Positions 8,346 through 16,698 of a stretch of 64,000 bases of DNA are shown here, piece after piece. Source of the stretch: Pseudomonas sp. ICMP 561 (GTDB lineage Bacteria > Pseudomonadota > Gammaproteobacteria > Pseudomonadales > Pseudomonadaceae). The stretch's first letter is position 1. Each line of letters opens with the position of its first letter. A program made the position numbers and the translations under genes. The stretch is taken from NCBI RefSeq assembly GCF_002699985.1, contig NZ_LKBT01000045.1:186001-250000 (forward strand), written 5' to 3'. The notes beneath the pieces are model-generated. The model ran no database searches. It was not told the DNA's origin and saw only the letters and a program-made list of their open reading frames with translations.

Positions 8346-8990
8346 TCAAGCCCGAACGAACGGGTTCTCACGCATTTCATCCCCCAGCCGGGTATCAGGA
8401 CCATGCCCTGTGACAACCGTAGCCTCTTCATCCAGTGTGTACAAACGCTGCTTGATGGAACGCACGATGGTCGGCTGGTCCCCGCCCCACAAATCCGTAC
8501 GACCGATACCTCGACGAAATAAGGTGTCCCCGGCAATCAACAATCCGGCATCGGCAAACCAGAAGCTCATCGAGCCAGGCGTATGACCCGGAGTATGCAG
8601 CGCCACACCACAACCGCAGGCCAGCTCCTCATCATCGGCTAACCAGCGATCCGGCGGCGGCACGGGCGTATAAGGCACGCGAAAAACCTGACATTGCGTC
8701 TCAAGGTTGTCCCACAGGAACTGATCCTCTTTATGCAGGTGCAACGTCGCCCCGGTCTTCTCTTTCAAGAGCCCCGATGCCAGAAAATGATCGAGATGCG
8801 CATGGGTATGGATGATGCTCACAACCTTCAGATCCAGTGCTGTCAGGCGAGCCAGAATCAATTCATGGTTGCCCCCCGGATCCACCACGATGGCTTTTCG
8901 GGTGATCGGATCGCCAATGATCGTGCAGTTGCACTGCAATGGGCCAACGGGGAATGTTTCTCGTATCAGCGTGGGCTTTGCCGCTTGCAT
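8346..8990 (-). CDS. MBL-fold metallo-hydrolase, glyoxalase II-like (GloC/YcbL type)
   Basis: A 214-residue metallo-beta-lactamase-fold hydrolase. The metal ligands are visible as THAHLDH, HTPGHTPGS, AGDTLF and the late TGHGPDT. The domain follows the YcbL/GloC pattern (a short glyoxalase II, which hydrolyses S-D-lactoylglutathione) and lacks the C-terminal domain of classical GloB. The N-terminal CNCTIIGDP is typical. It lies on the same strand as the OmpA-like lipoprotein gene but 100 bases upstream, so co-transcription is uncertain. Substrate assignment is by family only. Confidence 0.86.
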   Translation of the reverse strand: MQAAKPTLIRETFPVGPLQCNCTIIGDPITRKAIVVDPGGNHELILARLTALDLKVVSIIHTHAHLDHFLASGLLKEKTGATLHLHKEDQFLWDNLETQCQVFRVPYTPVPPPDRWLADDEELACGCGVALHTPGHTPGSMSFWFADAGLLIAGDTLFRRGIGRTDLWGGDQPTIVRSIKQRLYTLDEEATVVTGHGPDTRLGDEMRENPFVRA

Positions 8991-9047
8991 GCAGGGCCTG
9001 CGAAGGTTAATGGATCAATCGGGATTGAAGACTACCGACCGGAAGCC

Positions 9048-9641
9048 TCAATTGCTCTCAGACTTTGCGCCCTTTAGCTCACAGTTCGTGCTGCCTGTAA
9101 CGCCACTGGTATGCACGCTGACATGCCGTGTCTTGAAGCCCGGTGTCTCAAGCAATTGCTCTTCAGATTTGCTGTCCGCGGTAGCGACCTGGTACGTAAT
9201 TGATCCATCCTCGTGCCACGCCAGCCGAAGGGAAAAGTCGCCGTTCGTATCGAGCGCCTTGAAGAACGTTGAACGCACGATCGGTTTGTCATTCAGGTGC
9301 GTTCGCACGCTGAAAAGTCGCGTGTCCCCAACAGGTTTTGTGGGTGAGCTGGTGAGGAACATGCTGTAGTCCTCTTTATCGTCCTCGGCCGCAGCCAGCA
9401 CGACAGAGGGAACCCATGCGTCGCCCAGGTTATTTTTCTCGACGTGCACCTGGCAGACCAACTCACCTTTAGACAGAACGTTGTGTCGTACCAGCGTGTG
9501 ATATTGACCATAAGGAACATCGAAGCTTTGGGAAATTTTCAGCGGCACTGGCTGGCATGCCTGAAGCGTCCAGACTGCCGCAAGACCAACGAGCACCTTG
9601 ACGGCTAAACCTGATTTTTCAGTGGTGCAATCAATGCGCAT
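9048..9641 (-). CDS. Predicted lipoprotein of unknown function
   Basis: A 197-residue protein that I do not recognise. The N-terminus has a hydrophobic stretch (LAVKVLVGLAAVWTLQAC) ending in a lipobox-like LQAC, so it is probably an envelope lipoprotein. The mature part is soluble, with many beta-prone segments and a second Cys near the C-terminus (TNCELKG). There is no domain that I can name. It is flanked by the MBL hydrolase downstream and a 224-base gap toward the LuxR-type regulator. Base use is slightly less G+C-rich than its neighbours, which fits accessory status but proves nothing. Confidence 0.6.
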   Translation of the reverse strand: MRIDCTTEKSGLAVKVLVGLAAVWTLQACQPVPLKISQSFDVPYGQYHTLVRHNVLSKGELVCQVHVEKNNLGDAWVPSVVLAAAEDDKEDYSMFLTSSPTKPVGDTRLFSVRTHLNDKPIVRSTFFKALDTNGDFSLRLAWHEDGSITYQVATADSKSEEQLLETPGFKTRHVSVHTSGVTGSTNCELKGAKSESN

Positions 9642-9865
9642 CGAGCTTCCTTGGGTGAAATAGGTTTTCTGACAGTGCGCATTTTAGGCGTGGGATTGGC
9701 AATCGTCACCGAGCAACGCGAAAGATCGTTGCTGATGCCTTGAGGCAAAGTCTTCATGTCAGCCGAAACCAATAGCATCCTGGAAAGCGAAGCGCCTGAT
9801 CATTGAGCGCTAACCACAGCGATGAGTCATGGATGGGTTCCAGGATCGGAGCCGTCGGCCAAAGC

Positions 9866-12607
9866 TCAGCTCAACAGGCCTAGCTCCTGTGCCCGGGCCA
9901 CGGCCTGGGTTCGGCGCTCGACCCGAAGCTTGCCATTGATGTGGCTGGCGTGGGTCTTGACGGTGTGCAGCGAAATAAAGAGCTGATCACTGATCTCCTG
10001 ATTCGAGCAACCCTGGGCGATCAACTGCAGGACGCTTAACTCCCGTGCGCTCAGGGTGTCCCTGGCAGAAAAGGTCTCAGTGCTTTCTTTGAGCTGGGTG
10101 CAGGCCAACATAGGCAGCCTTTCCAGGAGTGCATCGCGCACCGCACAAGGGGCGAACTGCAGCAGTTGCTCGCGTAACCAGCCAGGGTGATGCTCAATCA
10201 GCTCATGAAACGGCAACAACGCCCCGCCCGTTGCGGCGCGCAAACTCTGATCCAGTAAAGCGCGGGCCTTAGCCTCGTCGCCGGTGCCAATAAACAACAA
10301 CATCTGCTGGATCAATGCCGTCAGGTTCAGAAGTTGACCATCGACGCTACGAGCATGAATCTCCAGTTGATTGAGGCGTTGCGCGCAAGCGTCGACCTTC
10401 CCCTGAACTCGCTCAAGTGCAGCGCACTGCAACTCGACATAATGCGGAAGTTGCGGATGGCACTCAGGTGATGATGCTGGCGTATCGCCGCTGTAGGTCT
10501 GGGTCAACCGCAGTAACCAGGCTTCGGCCAGATCGAGTCGGCCTTGCGCCAACCACAGCTCACACTTGACCAGCGTGATCATCGCCAGATAGTAAATCGA
10601 CGGCACGTCCCAGATGTGCATCAGCCGCTCGGCTTCGGAAAGCTCCGCGAACGCCTCGGCAAAGCGCCCTTCTCGCCCCAACAGCCCTGCAATCACACAG
10701 TGGCCGATCAGCACGCTGATGTCCCGACATGCCCGCGCTTCGGCAAGACCAGCCAGTAGCTGCGCGCGACCGGTCTCATCCTGCATGCGAAGGGTCAGTA
10801 AATAGCCTTCATAAAGCGTGAGTCGCGCACGAACGGCGTACAAGCGTTGTGCAGACAAGCCCTTCAGACGGTGTAGCCCGTAGCGAACCTCATCGAGCGC
10901 ACGCAGGATTTCACCGCGAGCCTGCAACGCACGGGCGCGATCATAACGCGCGAGGGCTTCGAACAAGGGATTGGCGACCCGCTGCGCCAGCTCAAGCGCG
11001 TCACGATTCAAGGCGCGAGCACGCCACAGGTCACCTTCGGCAATCGCCAGACTGGCCAGGGTCGACAAGCACATCAAGCGCTGGCCATAACGTTTGCGCG
11101 GCAGGCTGAGCAATGCCTCGCTGCAATAACGCTGAGTCTTTTCAGTGTCACCTCGCCCGCGGGCAATAATCCCGCTCAGGGCCAGCCACTGAGCGAGCAT
11201 TGATTCTTGCGCCGTGGCAGAAGGTGCCGGCAGAAAACGACTGAGATGTTCGGCCAATTCTTCGGCGGCATCAAGTTGACACGCCAGCCCCAGCGCCCAG
11301 GCGTACAACACAATCAGTCTCGGCGTACTGATCAGCAGGCTGTCGGGCAAATCCATCTTCCAGCGTAACAACATGCCGACGTTCTGCTCAGCCAGCAGTT
11401 GCTCTTCGGAAAGGTTCTGGACCAGATTGGCGGCGACGTCCAGGTGCCCGGCCCGCAGCGCCTGTTCAACCGCTTCATCCAACAAGCCCTGTTCGCTGAA
11501 CCAGCGGCAGGCATTAAGATGCAGGCGGTTTTGTTGGGGGCCGTCTTGAGCCTTGGCGCGCAGCAGATCGGAAAACAGGTGGTGATAACGGTACCAACGA
11601 CCGTGCTCATCCAGCGGTACCAGAAATACTTGATGCGCCTGCAAATAACCCAGCAATTGCGCGCTGTCATGGCTGTCCCTGACGGCGTCGCACAGCTCGA
11701 AGCAAAAACGCTCCAGGCACGCGGTGTCATACAGAAAGGCCTGCACATCGTCGGGCAAGCTATCGATGACTTCTTCAAGCAGATAGTCGCGTATCAACCC
11801 CTCACCACCATGCAGCGCTTGCGGCAACTCGTTATCAGTCCCCTCTTCAGATGCCGCCAGCAACCAGAAGCGTAGCCCGGCCACCCACCCCTCGCTGCGC
11901 TCGATGAGGCTCTGCAGCGCATCGGCCCCGAGCGAGTGGCTACGTGCACCCAACAGGGATAAAGATTCAGCATGTGTCAGACGCAAGTCGTGTTCGTTAA
12001 GCTCTACTAATTGCCGCGACAGCCGCAGACGCGCCAGATGCCACTCGGGGCGCTGGCGACTGGTGACCATGATGATCAATCCGGCAGGCAGGTGATTGAG
12101 GAAAAACTGCAGACAGCGATCCAGCACGGGCCCTTGGGCCAAATGGTAATCGTCCAGCACCAGCAATACTGGCTTGCCCAGCATCAGGTGCATCGACAGC
12201 TCATCAAGCAGACCATCGAGCCACTCTTCAAAAGCGAAGGGCTGATGACGCTGACGCATCTTCAATAAACCCAGGGCCTGAGCGCCCAGCTGTGGGAAGA
12301 ACTGTTGCAGCGCTGCCAGCAAACGCTCCAGAAAACGCCCCGGATCGCTGTCACGCGGACTCAAACCCAACCATGCACTTTGCCAGTCCTCGGGTAGATT
12401 CTGGCAGAACTCGATAGCCACTGAGCTCTTGCCGAAACCGGCAGGCGCACTGATCAAGAGCAGCCGTCCGGATAAACCGGCAGCCAATCGTGTACAGAGA
12501 CGGTTACGAGGTACGTAGCCGTCAGGCAAGGGTGGCCGGAAGAGTCGTCCTTCCAGCGCGGGGACCACGTTGCCTGCGAACGCTTGCAAACGGGACAAAT
12601 CAGTCAT
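9866..12607 (-). CDS. MalT/AlkS-type LuxR-family transcriptional regulator
   Basis: A 913-residue signal-transduction ATPase regulator. A Walker A motif (SAPAGFGKSS, about residues 53-62) and Walker B-like LLVLDDYH mark the NTPase domain. A long helical TPR-like region occupies the middle, and a C-terminal LuxR helix-turn-helix (LSARELSVLQLIAQGCSNQEIS, VKTHASHINGKL) binds DNA. MalT-family regulators multimerise with ATP and an inducer to activate promoters; AlkS is a relative that controls alkane genes. This gene lies directly downstream of the acyl-CoA ligase, DUF1302 and DUF1329 genes on the same strand, separated from them by a terminator and a REP pair, so it is a candidate regulator of that block. 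The ligand is unknown. Confidence 0.88.
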   Translation of the reverse strand: MTDLSRLQAFAGNVVPALEGRLFRPPLPDGYVPRNRLCTRLAAGLSGRLLLISAPAGFGKSSVAIEFCQNLPEDWQSAWLGLSPRDSDPGRFLERLLAALQQFFPQLGAQALGLLKMRQRHQPFAFEEWLDGLLDELSMHLMLGKPVLLVLDDYHLAQGPVLDRCLQFFLNHLPAGLIIMVTSRQRPEWHLARLRLSRQLVELNEHDLRLTHAESLSLLGARSHSLGADALQSLIERSEGWVAGLRFWLLAASEEGTDNELPQALHGGEGLIRDYLLEEVIDSLPDDVQAFLYDTACLERFCFELCDAVRDSHDSAQLLGYLQAHQVFLVPLDEHGRWYRYHHLFSDLLRAKAQDGPQQNRLHLNACRWFSEQGLLDEAVEQALRAGHLDVAANLVQNLSEEQLLAEQNVGMLLRWKMDLPDSLLISTPRLIVLYAWALGLACQLDAAEELAEHLSRFLPAPSATAQESMLAQWLALSGIIARGRGDTEKTQRYCSEALLSLPRKRYGQRLMCLSTLASLAIAEGDLWRARALNRDALELAQRVANPLFEALARYDRARALQARGEILRALDEVRYGLHRLKGLSAQRLYAVRARLTLYEGYLLTLRMQDETGRAQLLAGLAEARACRDISVLIGHCVIAGLLGREGRFAEAFAELSEAERLMHIWDVPSIYYLAMITLVKCELWLAQGRLDLAEAWLLRLTQTYSGDTPASSPECHPQLPHYVELQCAALERVQGKVDACAQRLNQLEIHARSVDGQLLNLTALIQQMLLFIGTGDEAKARALLDQSLRAATGGALLPFHELIEHHPGWLREQLLQFAPCAVRDALLERLPMLACTQLKESTETFSARDTLSARELSVLQLIAQGCSNQEISDQLFISLHTVKTHASHINGKLRVERRTQAVARAQELGLLS

Positions 12608-12730
12608 GGCCGGCTCTTGATCGGCTAGGCGAATGCTCTGGAGACTAGCCGGTAAGTCAGCTGTTTTGAAGGTTGCGCGGGAAAAGACTGTAACAATTTC
12701 CCTACAATCATTGACTCGAATACACAGCCA

Positions 12731-12755
12731 TAAAAAAGCCCCGGTGAAGGGGCTT
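12731..12755 (-). terminator. Rho-independent terminator after the DUF1329 gene
   Basis: On the minus strand GAAGCCCC-TTCACC-GGGGCTTTTTTA is a GC stem with a T-run. It lies after the DUF1329 gene and before the LuxR-type regulator. The 383-base gap between those genes otherwise holds the REP pair at 12.8 kb and the regulator's promoter region. Confidence 0.8.
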
Positions 12756-12823
12756 CAGGTGCAAATGATCGGTGGGAGTTTGCCCGGTGTATGGACGCTG
12801 CGCTGTGGCACAGCAAATACCAT

Positions 12824-12918
12824 CCCTGTAGGAGTGAGCTTGCTCGCGATAGCGTCAGGCCGGATGATAATTTCTCAACAGTTCGACCGCTATCGCGAGC
12901 AAGCTCACTCCTACAGGT
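12824..12918. repeat. REP/BIME inverted pair (GAGCTTGCTCGCGATAGC family)
   Basis: Two arms of about 30 bases, perfect reverse complements, flank a 33-base spacer (containing GATAATTTCTCAACAGTT). The same spacer recurs in reverse orientation in the element at 62.5 kb. Confidence 0.92.
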
Positions 12919-12990
12919 CCAATATTGCGCTGTGCCAGAAAGAATACCTTCGCAGCCTTCAGCAGTTACTCGAAAAGATGGTAACTGAAG

Positions 12991-14361
12991 TTACCGAACA
13001 CCCTCCTGACGCAACGCATTTGGTGTGAACTCACTGGTAGTCGCAGTGAAGCCGAAGTCATAGGCCCTCTTCTCTTCGTTCTTCATGCCCAGCGCCAGAT
13101 AGCGGCCCGATTGCAGGTCGTATATGGCTTCCAGGGCATACCACGGCACTTGCTTGTCGTAGTAGTTCTCGGCATGAGCTTCAGCAACACGCCACAGCTG
13201 GCCACGACCGTCGTAGTGGTCGATGACCGCGGCTTGCCAGGTATCTTCATCAATGAAGAAATCACGCTTGGCGTAAATGTGACGCTGCCCTTCCTTGAGG
13301 GTTGCGGTGATGTGCCAGACGCGGCGCAACTCGTAGCGTGTCAGGTCCTGATTGATATGCCCTGCCTTGATGATGTCAGCGTACTTGAGCTTCGGATCGT
13401 CCAGTTTGTAGCTGTTGGCAGCGATGTACATTTCCTGCTTGCCGACCAGCTTCCAGTCATACCGATCCGGTGCGCCGTTGAACATGTCCAGATTGTCGGA
13501 TGTGCGCAAGCCATCAGCGGCAGTGCCCGGTCCATCATAGGAAACCTGCGGAGCGCGGCGGACCCGACGTTGCCCTGCGTTATAGAGCCAGGCAGAACGC
13601 GGTTCGGCTACCTGATTGAGGGTTTCGTGGACCAGCAGCACGCTACCGGCCAGACGCGCTGGCGCAGTGACTTCCTGCTTGAAATAGAACAATACGTTGC
13701 CGGGATTCTTCGGATCGTAGTCCTTCATTTTGTCGCGAAATACAAACTGATCACTGAAATACACCAGGCTGTATGATCCGTTCGGCTGCGGCGTTGCCTG
13801 GGTCACCAGACGCTTCACGCTACCGCCACGATAACGCCCAATGTGGTTCCAGATGACTTCGGTAGCACTCTGAGGAATCGGGAACGGTACCGCTGTATCG
13901 AAGTTTTCGACACCATTACCACCCCCTACGAGCTTGGCATTGGTGGCATTTCTCTTGATGGCAGCCGACACGTCATCCGGTACCGTCGCGCCGCGATGGG
14001 ACGGGTAGACCGGCATTTTGAAGGTTTCCGGGTAACGCTTGAACATCGCATACTGGCCCGGCGCAAGGTTGGCTTTGTACTGCTCAACGTTAGCGGCGGT
14101 GATGGTGAACAGAGGTTTCTCGCTGGCATAGGGGTTGGCCAGGAAGCCTTTGCTGTCCACCGCCCCGGCATTCTTCGGCATCGGGCTCCAGGCAGGAATA
14201 GTGTTGCTGGCATTCCCGGCCTTTTCAGCGCCCATTGGCGTCAGCGTAGTGCCCAGCTTTGCAGCTTCGGATTCAGATACAGCAGCCATCACACCAGTCG
14301 CCAACAGCGACAAACCCAGCACACCGACCTGCAACAGATTTTTTGTTATTTTCATATTCAT
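12991..14361 (-). CDS. DUF1329 domain protein, exported
   Basis: A 456-residue secreted protein. A cleavable signal peptide (LLQVGVLGLSLLATGVMAAVSE) precedes a DUF1329 domain, which resembles outer-membrane lipoprotein-carrier folds. DUF1329 and DUF1302 genes are a conserved pair in Pseudomonas, commonly beside lipid or steroid catabolism genes, and are thought to handle hydrophobic substrates at the outer membrane; the molecular role is not established. It begins 25 bases after the DUF1302 gene, so the two form an operon. The start is an ATG at 14361, with a second in-frame ATG two codons later. A GGTAAC-TGAA-GTTACC palindrome overlaps the end of the gene. Confidence 0.88.
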   Translation of the reverse strand: MNMKITKNLLQVGVLGLSLLATGVMAAVSESEAAKLGTTLTPMGAEKAGNASNTIPAWSPMPKNAGAVDSKGFLANPYASEKPLFTITAANVEQYKANLAPGQYAMFKRYPETFKMPVYPSHRGATVPDDVSAAIKRNATNAKLVGGGNGVENFDTAVPFPIPQSATEVIWNHIGRYRGGSVKRLVTQATPQPNGSYSLVYFSDQFVFRDKMKDYDPKNPGNVLFYFKQEVTAPARLAGSVLLVHETLNQVAEPRSAWLYNAGQRRVRRAPQVSYDGPGTAADGLRTSDNLDMFNGAPDRYDWKLVGKQEMYIAANSYKLDDPKLKYADIIKAGHINQDLTRYELRRVWHITATLKEGQRHIYAKRDFFIDEDTWQAAVIDHYDGRGQLWRVAEAHAENYYDKQVPWYALEAIYDLQSGRYLALGMKNEEKRAYDFGFTATTSEFTPNALRQEGVR

Positions 14362-14385
14362 CGTCGTCCTGAAAATACCGGGCTC

Positions 14386-16323
14386 TTAGAAGTTCATGCC
14401 AAAGCTGAGCGACACAAAATCGCGATCATCAACCGTGGTGTACTTGCCATCAAAGAAGTTGGTGTACGCGAGAGCCGCTGTGTAAGTGTTCTGATACTCG
14501 GCATCCAGTCCCAGACTCACAGCTTTGCGGCCTTCCTCGAAGTTGCCGCCAGGCCCTGGCGAATAGCCTTTGACGTCATGAGACCAGGCGACGTTTGGAC
14601 GCAGGTTTACCCCGGCAAATACGCTGTTGTAGTCCCAGATGGCGCGAGCGCGATAGCCCCAGGAGTTGGCTGTGGTGAAGCCGTCATCTTCGCAATAGCG
14701 GGTGAGGTTGTTTTGTGCGGCACCCGTAAGCGTGCCTGCGTTGAGTGTCGCGCACTGCCCATTAGGCAGCGGGCCAGGACCATAACTCGGGTCACGGCCG
14801 TAGCGAATTTTAGAAGTGCTATCCAGGCCGCCAACATGCGTCCAGCCCACCTCACCCACTACGGTCAGACGTTCAGCCCCCATGACTTGATCAAAGAACT
14901 GAGTGAAGCTGGTTTGCAGCTGAGTGATTTCTTTACGGCGATAGCCCTTTTGATCGGTATCCGGGCGACCTTGCAGCACCGAAACGTTCGGGTTCAGAGG
15001 GGTGATGCCCGAATACAGGATATCGGTGGTATTGATCTGCACCGGAGCATTCGGCCGGTAGCTGAGTTCGCCGGACCAGGCCGTGCCGGTTGGCAATGTG
15101 GTGGAGAAGCTCAGGCCGTAAAGATGAATGTCTTCCGGGTACTCGACGTAGTAGCTGGAATTACCCGCAACGACCAGAGGTAAAAGCGTCGGCGCCAAAG
15201 CCCTGGCCGTAGCCAACGGAATGCCACTGCCCACAAGTCCACCCACTAACCCTGCGGCACTATAAGCGCTGGCTGGAGCGCCTCTGCCACTGAAAATCGG
15301 CGCACGACTGTGATAATTCATGAAATACGCACCGAACTCGGTGTCCAGCGGCTCGAAGTTATAGTGCATGGCTAAGCCAAACTGGCCACTGTCACGAGCA
15401 TCCCGATCAGGGCCGCGACGTACGACTGCACCTTCATCCGGGTTGCCGAAAGATACGCCGCGTTGGCCGAGGCTATTGAAGACCGCGCCACGCGCCCCGG
15501 CGGGCAAACCGGCGGCAGTCAGTGAACTATTAAGGCCGCTTCGACTGCGCAATACCGCCAGGTTGCTGTCACAACCATCCGAAATCACATCCGGCTGCGA
15601 GAAGAACGTGCCGCAGTTATCGGTAACGGTCTGGTCCCACTCAAGCTGGTAGAAGCCTTCTGCCGAAAGGTTTTCAGTGATGCTCTGCGACAGGTAAAAC
15701 ATGTTGACCGGAATCAGGCCTTCCTTGATTTCGGCGCCTGGACGACGGAACGCGGACACATCGACCGGGTTGATGCTGTTGATGCCGCCCTGGATGAAAG
15801 TACTTTCACCCCAACTGACCACTTGCTTACCGAAACGCACCGAACCTGGCTCATCGCCAATGCTGTAGTTGTGATAAACGAAGGCGTCGAGAATTTGCCC
15901 GCCGGAAGACTTGGCGCCTTCCTTGCGGTTGGAATCGCTGATGTCCTTGAACTCCCGGTTCTCGTCCTTGAGTTCAAAGTCATACCAGTATTTGCCGCGT
16001 ACAAACACGCCGGTGTCGCCGTACTTCAATTCAAGATCGTGAATGCCCTTGAAGATTTTCGAAAACGTTTCACCGCGTTTGAAGTTCAAGTGGCCGTCAT
16101 CGGACGTCTGCGACAGACCATGCCCGCCGTTGTTCGAACCGATGAGATTCTTGTTGGCATTTTCGGTGGACCAACTGGCGCCCACGGAGAGCGAAGAGTC
16201 GAACTTGCCTTCGATTTCGCCAATGTTGAAGCTGACGCCGAAAGCAGGACCGGCGAGCGTAGAAGCGATACTGACGGCCAAAGGCAGTTTTGCCCGGCGC
16301 CAGAACTGGTTTGCTGATGTCAT
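14386..16323 (-). CDS. DUF1302 domain protein, probable outer-membrane channel
   Basis: A 645-residue exported protein. The signal peptide (FWRRAKLPLAVSIASTLAGPAFGVSF) is followed by a beta-rich sequence and ends in an aromatic residue (VSLSFGMNF), the usual C-terminal signature of outer-membrane beta-barrels. DUF1302 proteins pair with DUF1329 and are predicted to move hydrophobic compounds. The ATG at 16323 is preferred because GGAG lies eight bases upstream; the preceding TTG has none. It is the first gene of the DUF1302-DUF1329 operon and lies downstream of the acyl-CoA ligase gene, separated by a REP pair. Confidence 0.88.
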   Translation of the reverse strand: MTSANQFWRRAKLPLAVSIASTLAGPAFGVSFNIGEIEGKFDSSLSVGASWSTENANKNLIGSNNGGHGLSQTSDDGHLNFKRGETFSKIFKGIHDLELKYGDTGVFVRGKYWYDFELKDENREFKDISDSNRKEGAKSSGGQILDAFVYHNYSIGDEPGSVRFGKQVVSWGESTFIQGGINSINPVDVSAFRRPGAEIKEGLIPVNMFYLSQSITENLSAEGFYQLEWDQTVTDNCGTFFSQPDVISDGCDSNLAVLRSRSGLNSSLTAAGLPAGARGAVFNSLGQRGVSFGNPDEGAVVRRGPDRDARDSGQFGLAMHYNFEPLDTEFGAYFMNYHSRAPIFSGRGAPASAYSAAGLVGGLVGSGIPLATARALAPTLLPLVVAGNSSYYVEYPEDIHLYGLSFSTTLPTGTAWSGELSYRPNAPVQINTTDILYSGITPLNPNVSVLQGRPDTDQKGYRRKEITQLQTSFTQFFDQVMGAERLTVVGEVGWTHVGGLDSTSKIRYGRDPSYGPGPLPNGQCATLNAGTLTGAAQNNLTRYCEDDGFTTANSWGYRARAIWDYNSVFAGVNLRPNVAWSHDVKGYSPGPGGNFEEGRKAVSLGLDAEYQNTYTAALAYTNFFDGKYTTVDDRDFVSLSFGMNF

Positions 16324-16698
16324 CAACGCTACTCCATGTGTTTTTTATTGTTTTGGCAGTGGTACTGCTAAAAAACGGGCAGCCGATCTTTCGAAAGACA
16401 GCCCAGCGCTCATCGGGTAACCCGGAAGGTTACAACGATTCGCCTTGTTATTGGTTTTTACGCAGCCCCTGTATCGACTATAGCCAGCCCAACGCACTGC
16501 TTGATCCCTCTAAAGTGTGATTTGTGGCGCTAAACGCTCTGGGAAGCGCCTGTTGGGAGATTTTTTATGGGGCTGCAAGCCCGCGGAGATTCCTTGGTCT
16601 TGTAGGACCGGCTTCAGCCGGGAGGGCGGCATTGCTGACGGAAGAAATGTAGCGAATCCACCGATGCCCTCCCGGCTGAAGCCGGTCCTACAGAACGC
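16324..16698. other. 375-base gap with a candidate operator and a REP pair
   Basis: No gene is visible between the DUF1302 and acyl-CoA ligase genes. The right part holds a REP pair at 16600-16692. The left part is the promoter region of DUF1302 and contains a perfect palindrome GTAACC-CGGAA-GGTTAC at 16417-16433, about 95 bases upstream of the DUF1302 start, which could be an operator. Confidence 0.5.
16600..16692. repeat. REP/BIME inverted pair (CCGGCTTCAGCCGG family)
   Basis: Arms GTAGGACCGGCTTCAGCCGG and its complement face each other around a spacer with the GCTGACGGAAGAAATGTAGC core, which is shared with the 2.7 kb element and found inverted in the 39.4 kb element. Confidence 0.92.

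Noticed and set aside
13843..15183. Plus-strand frame of 446 codons across DUF1329 and DUF1302
   Set aside because: It is antisense to two well-supported exported proteins, has no binding site, and crosses the gene boundary.
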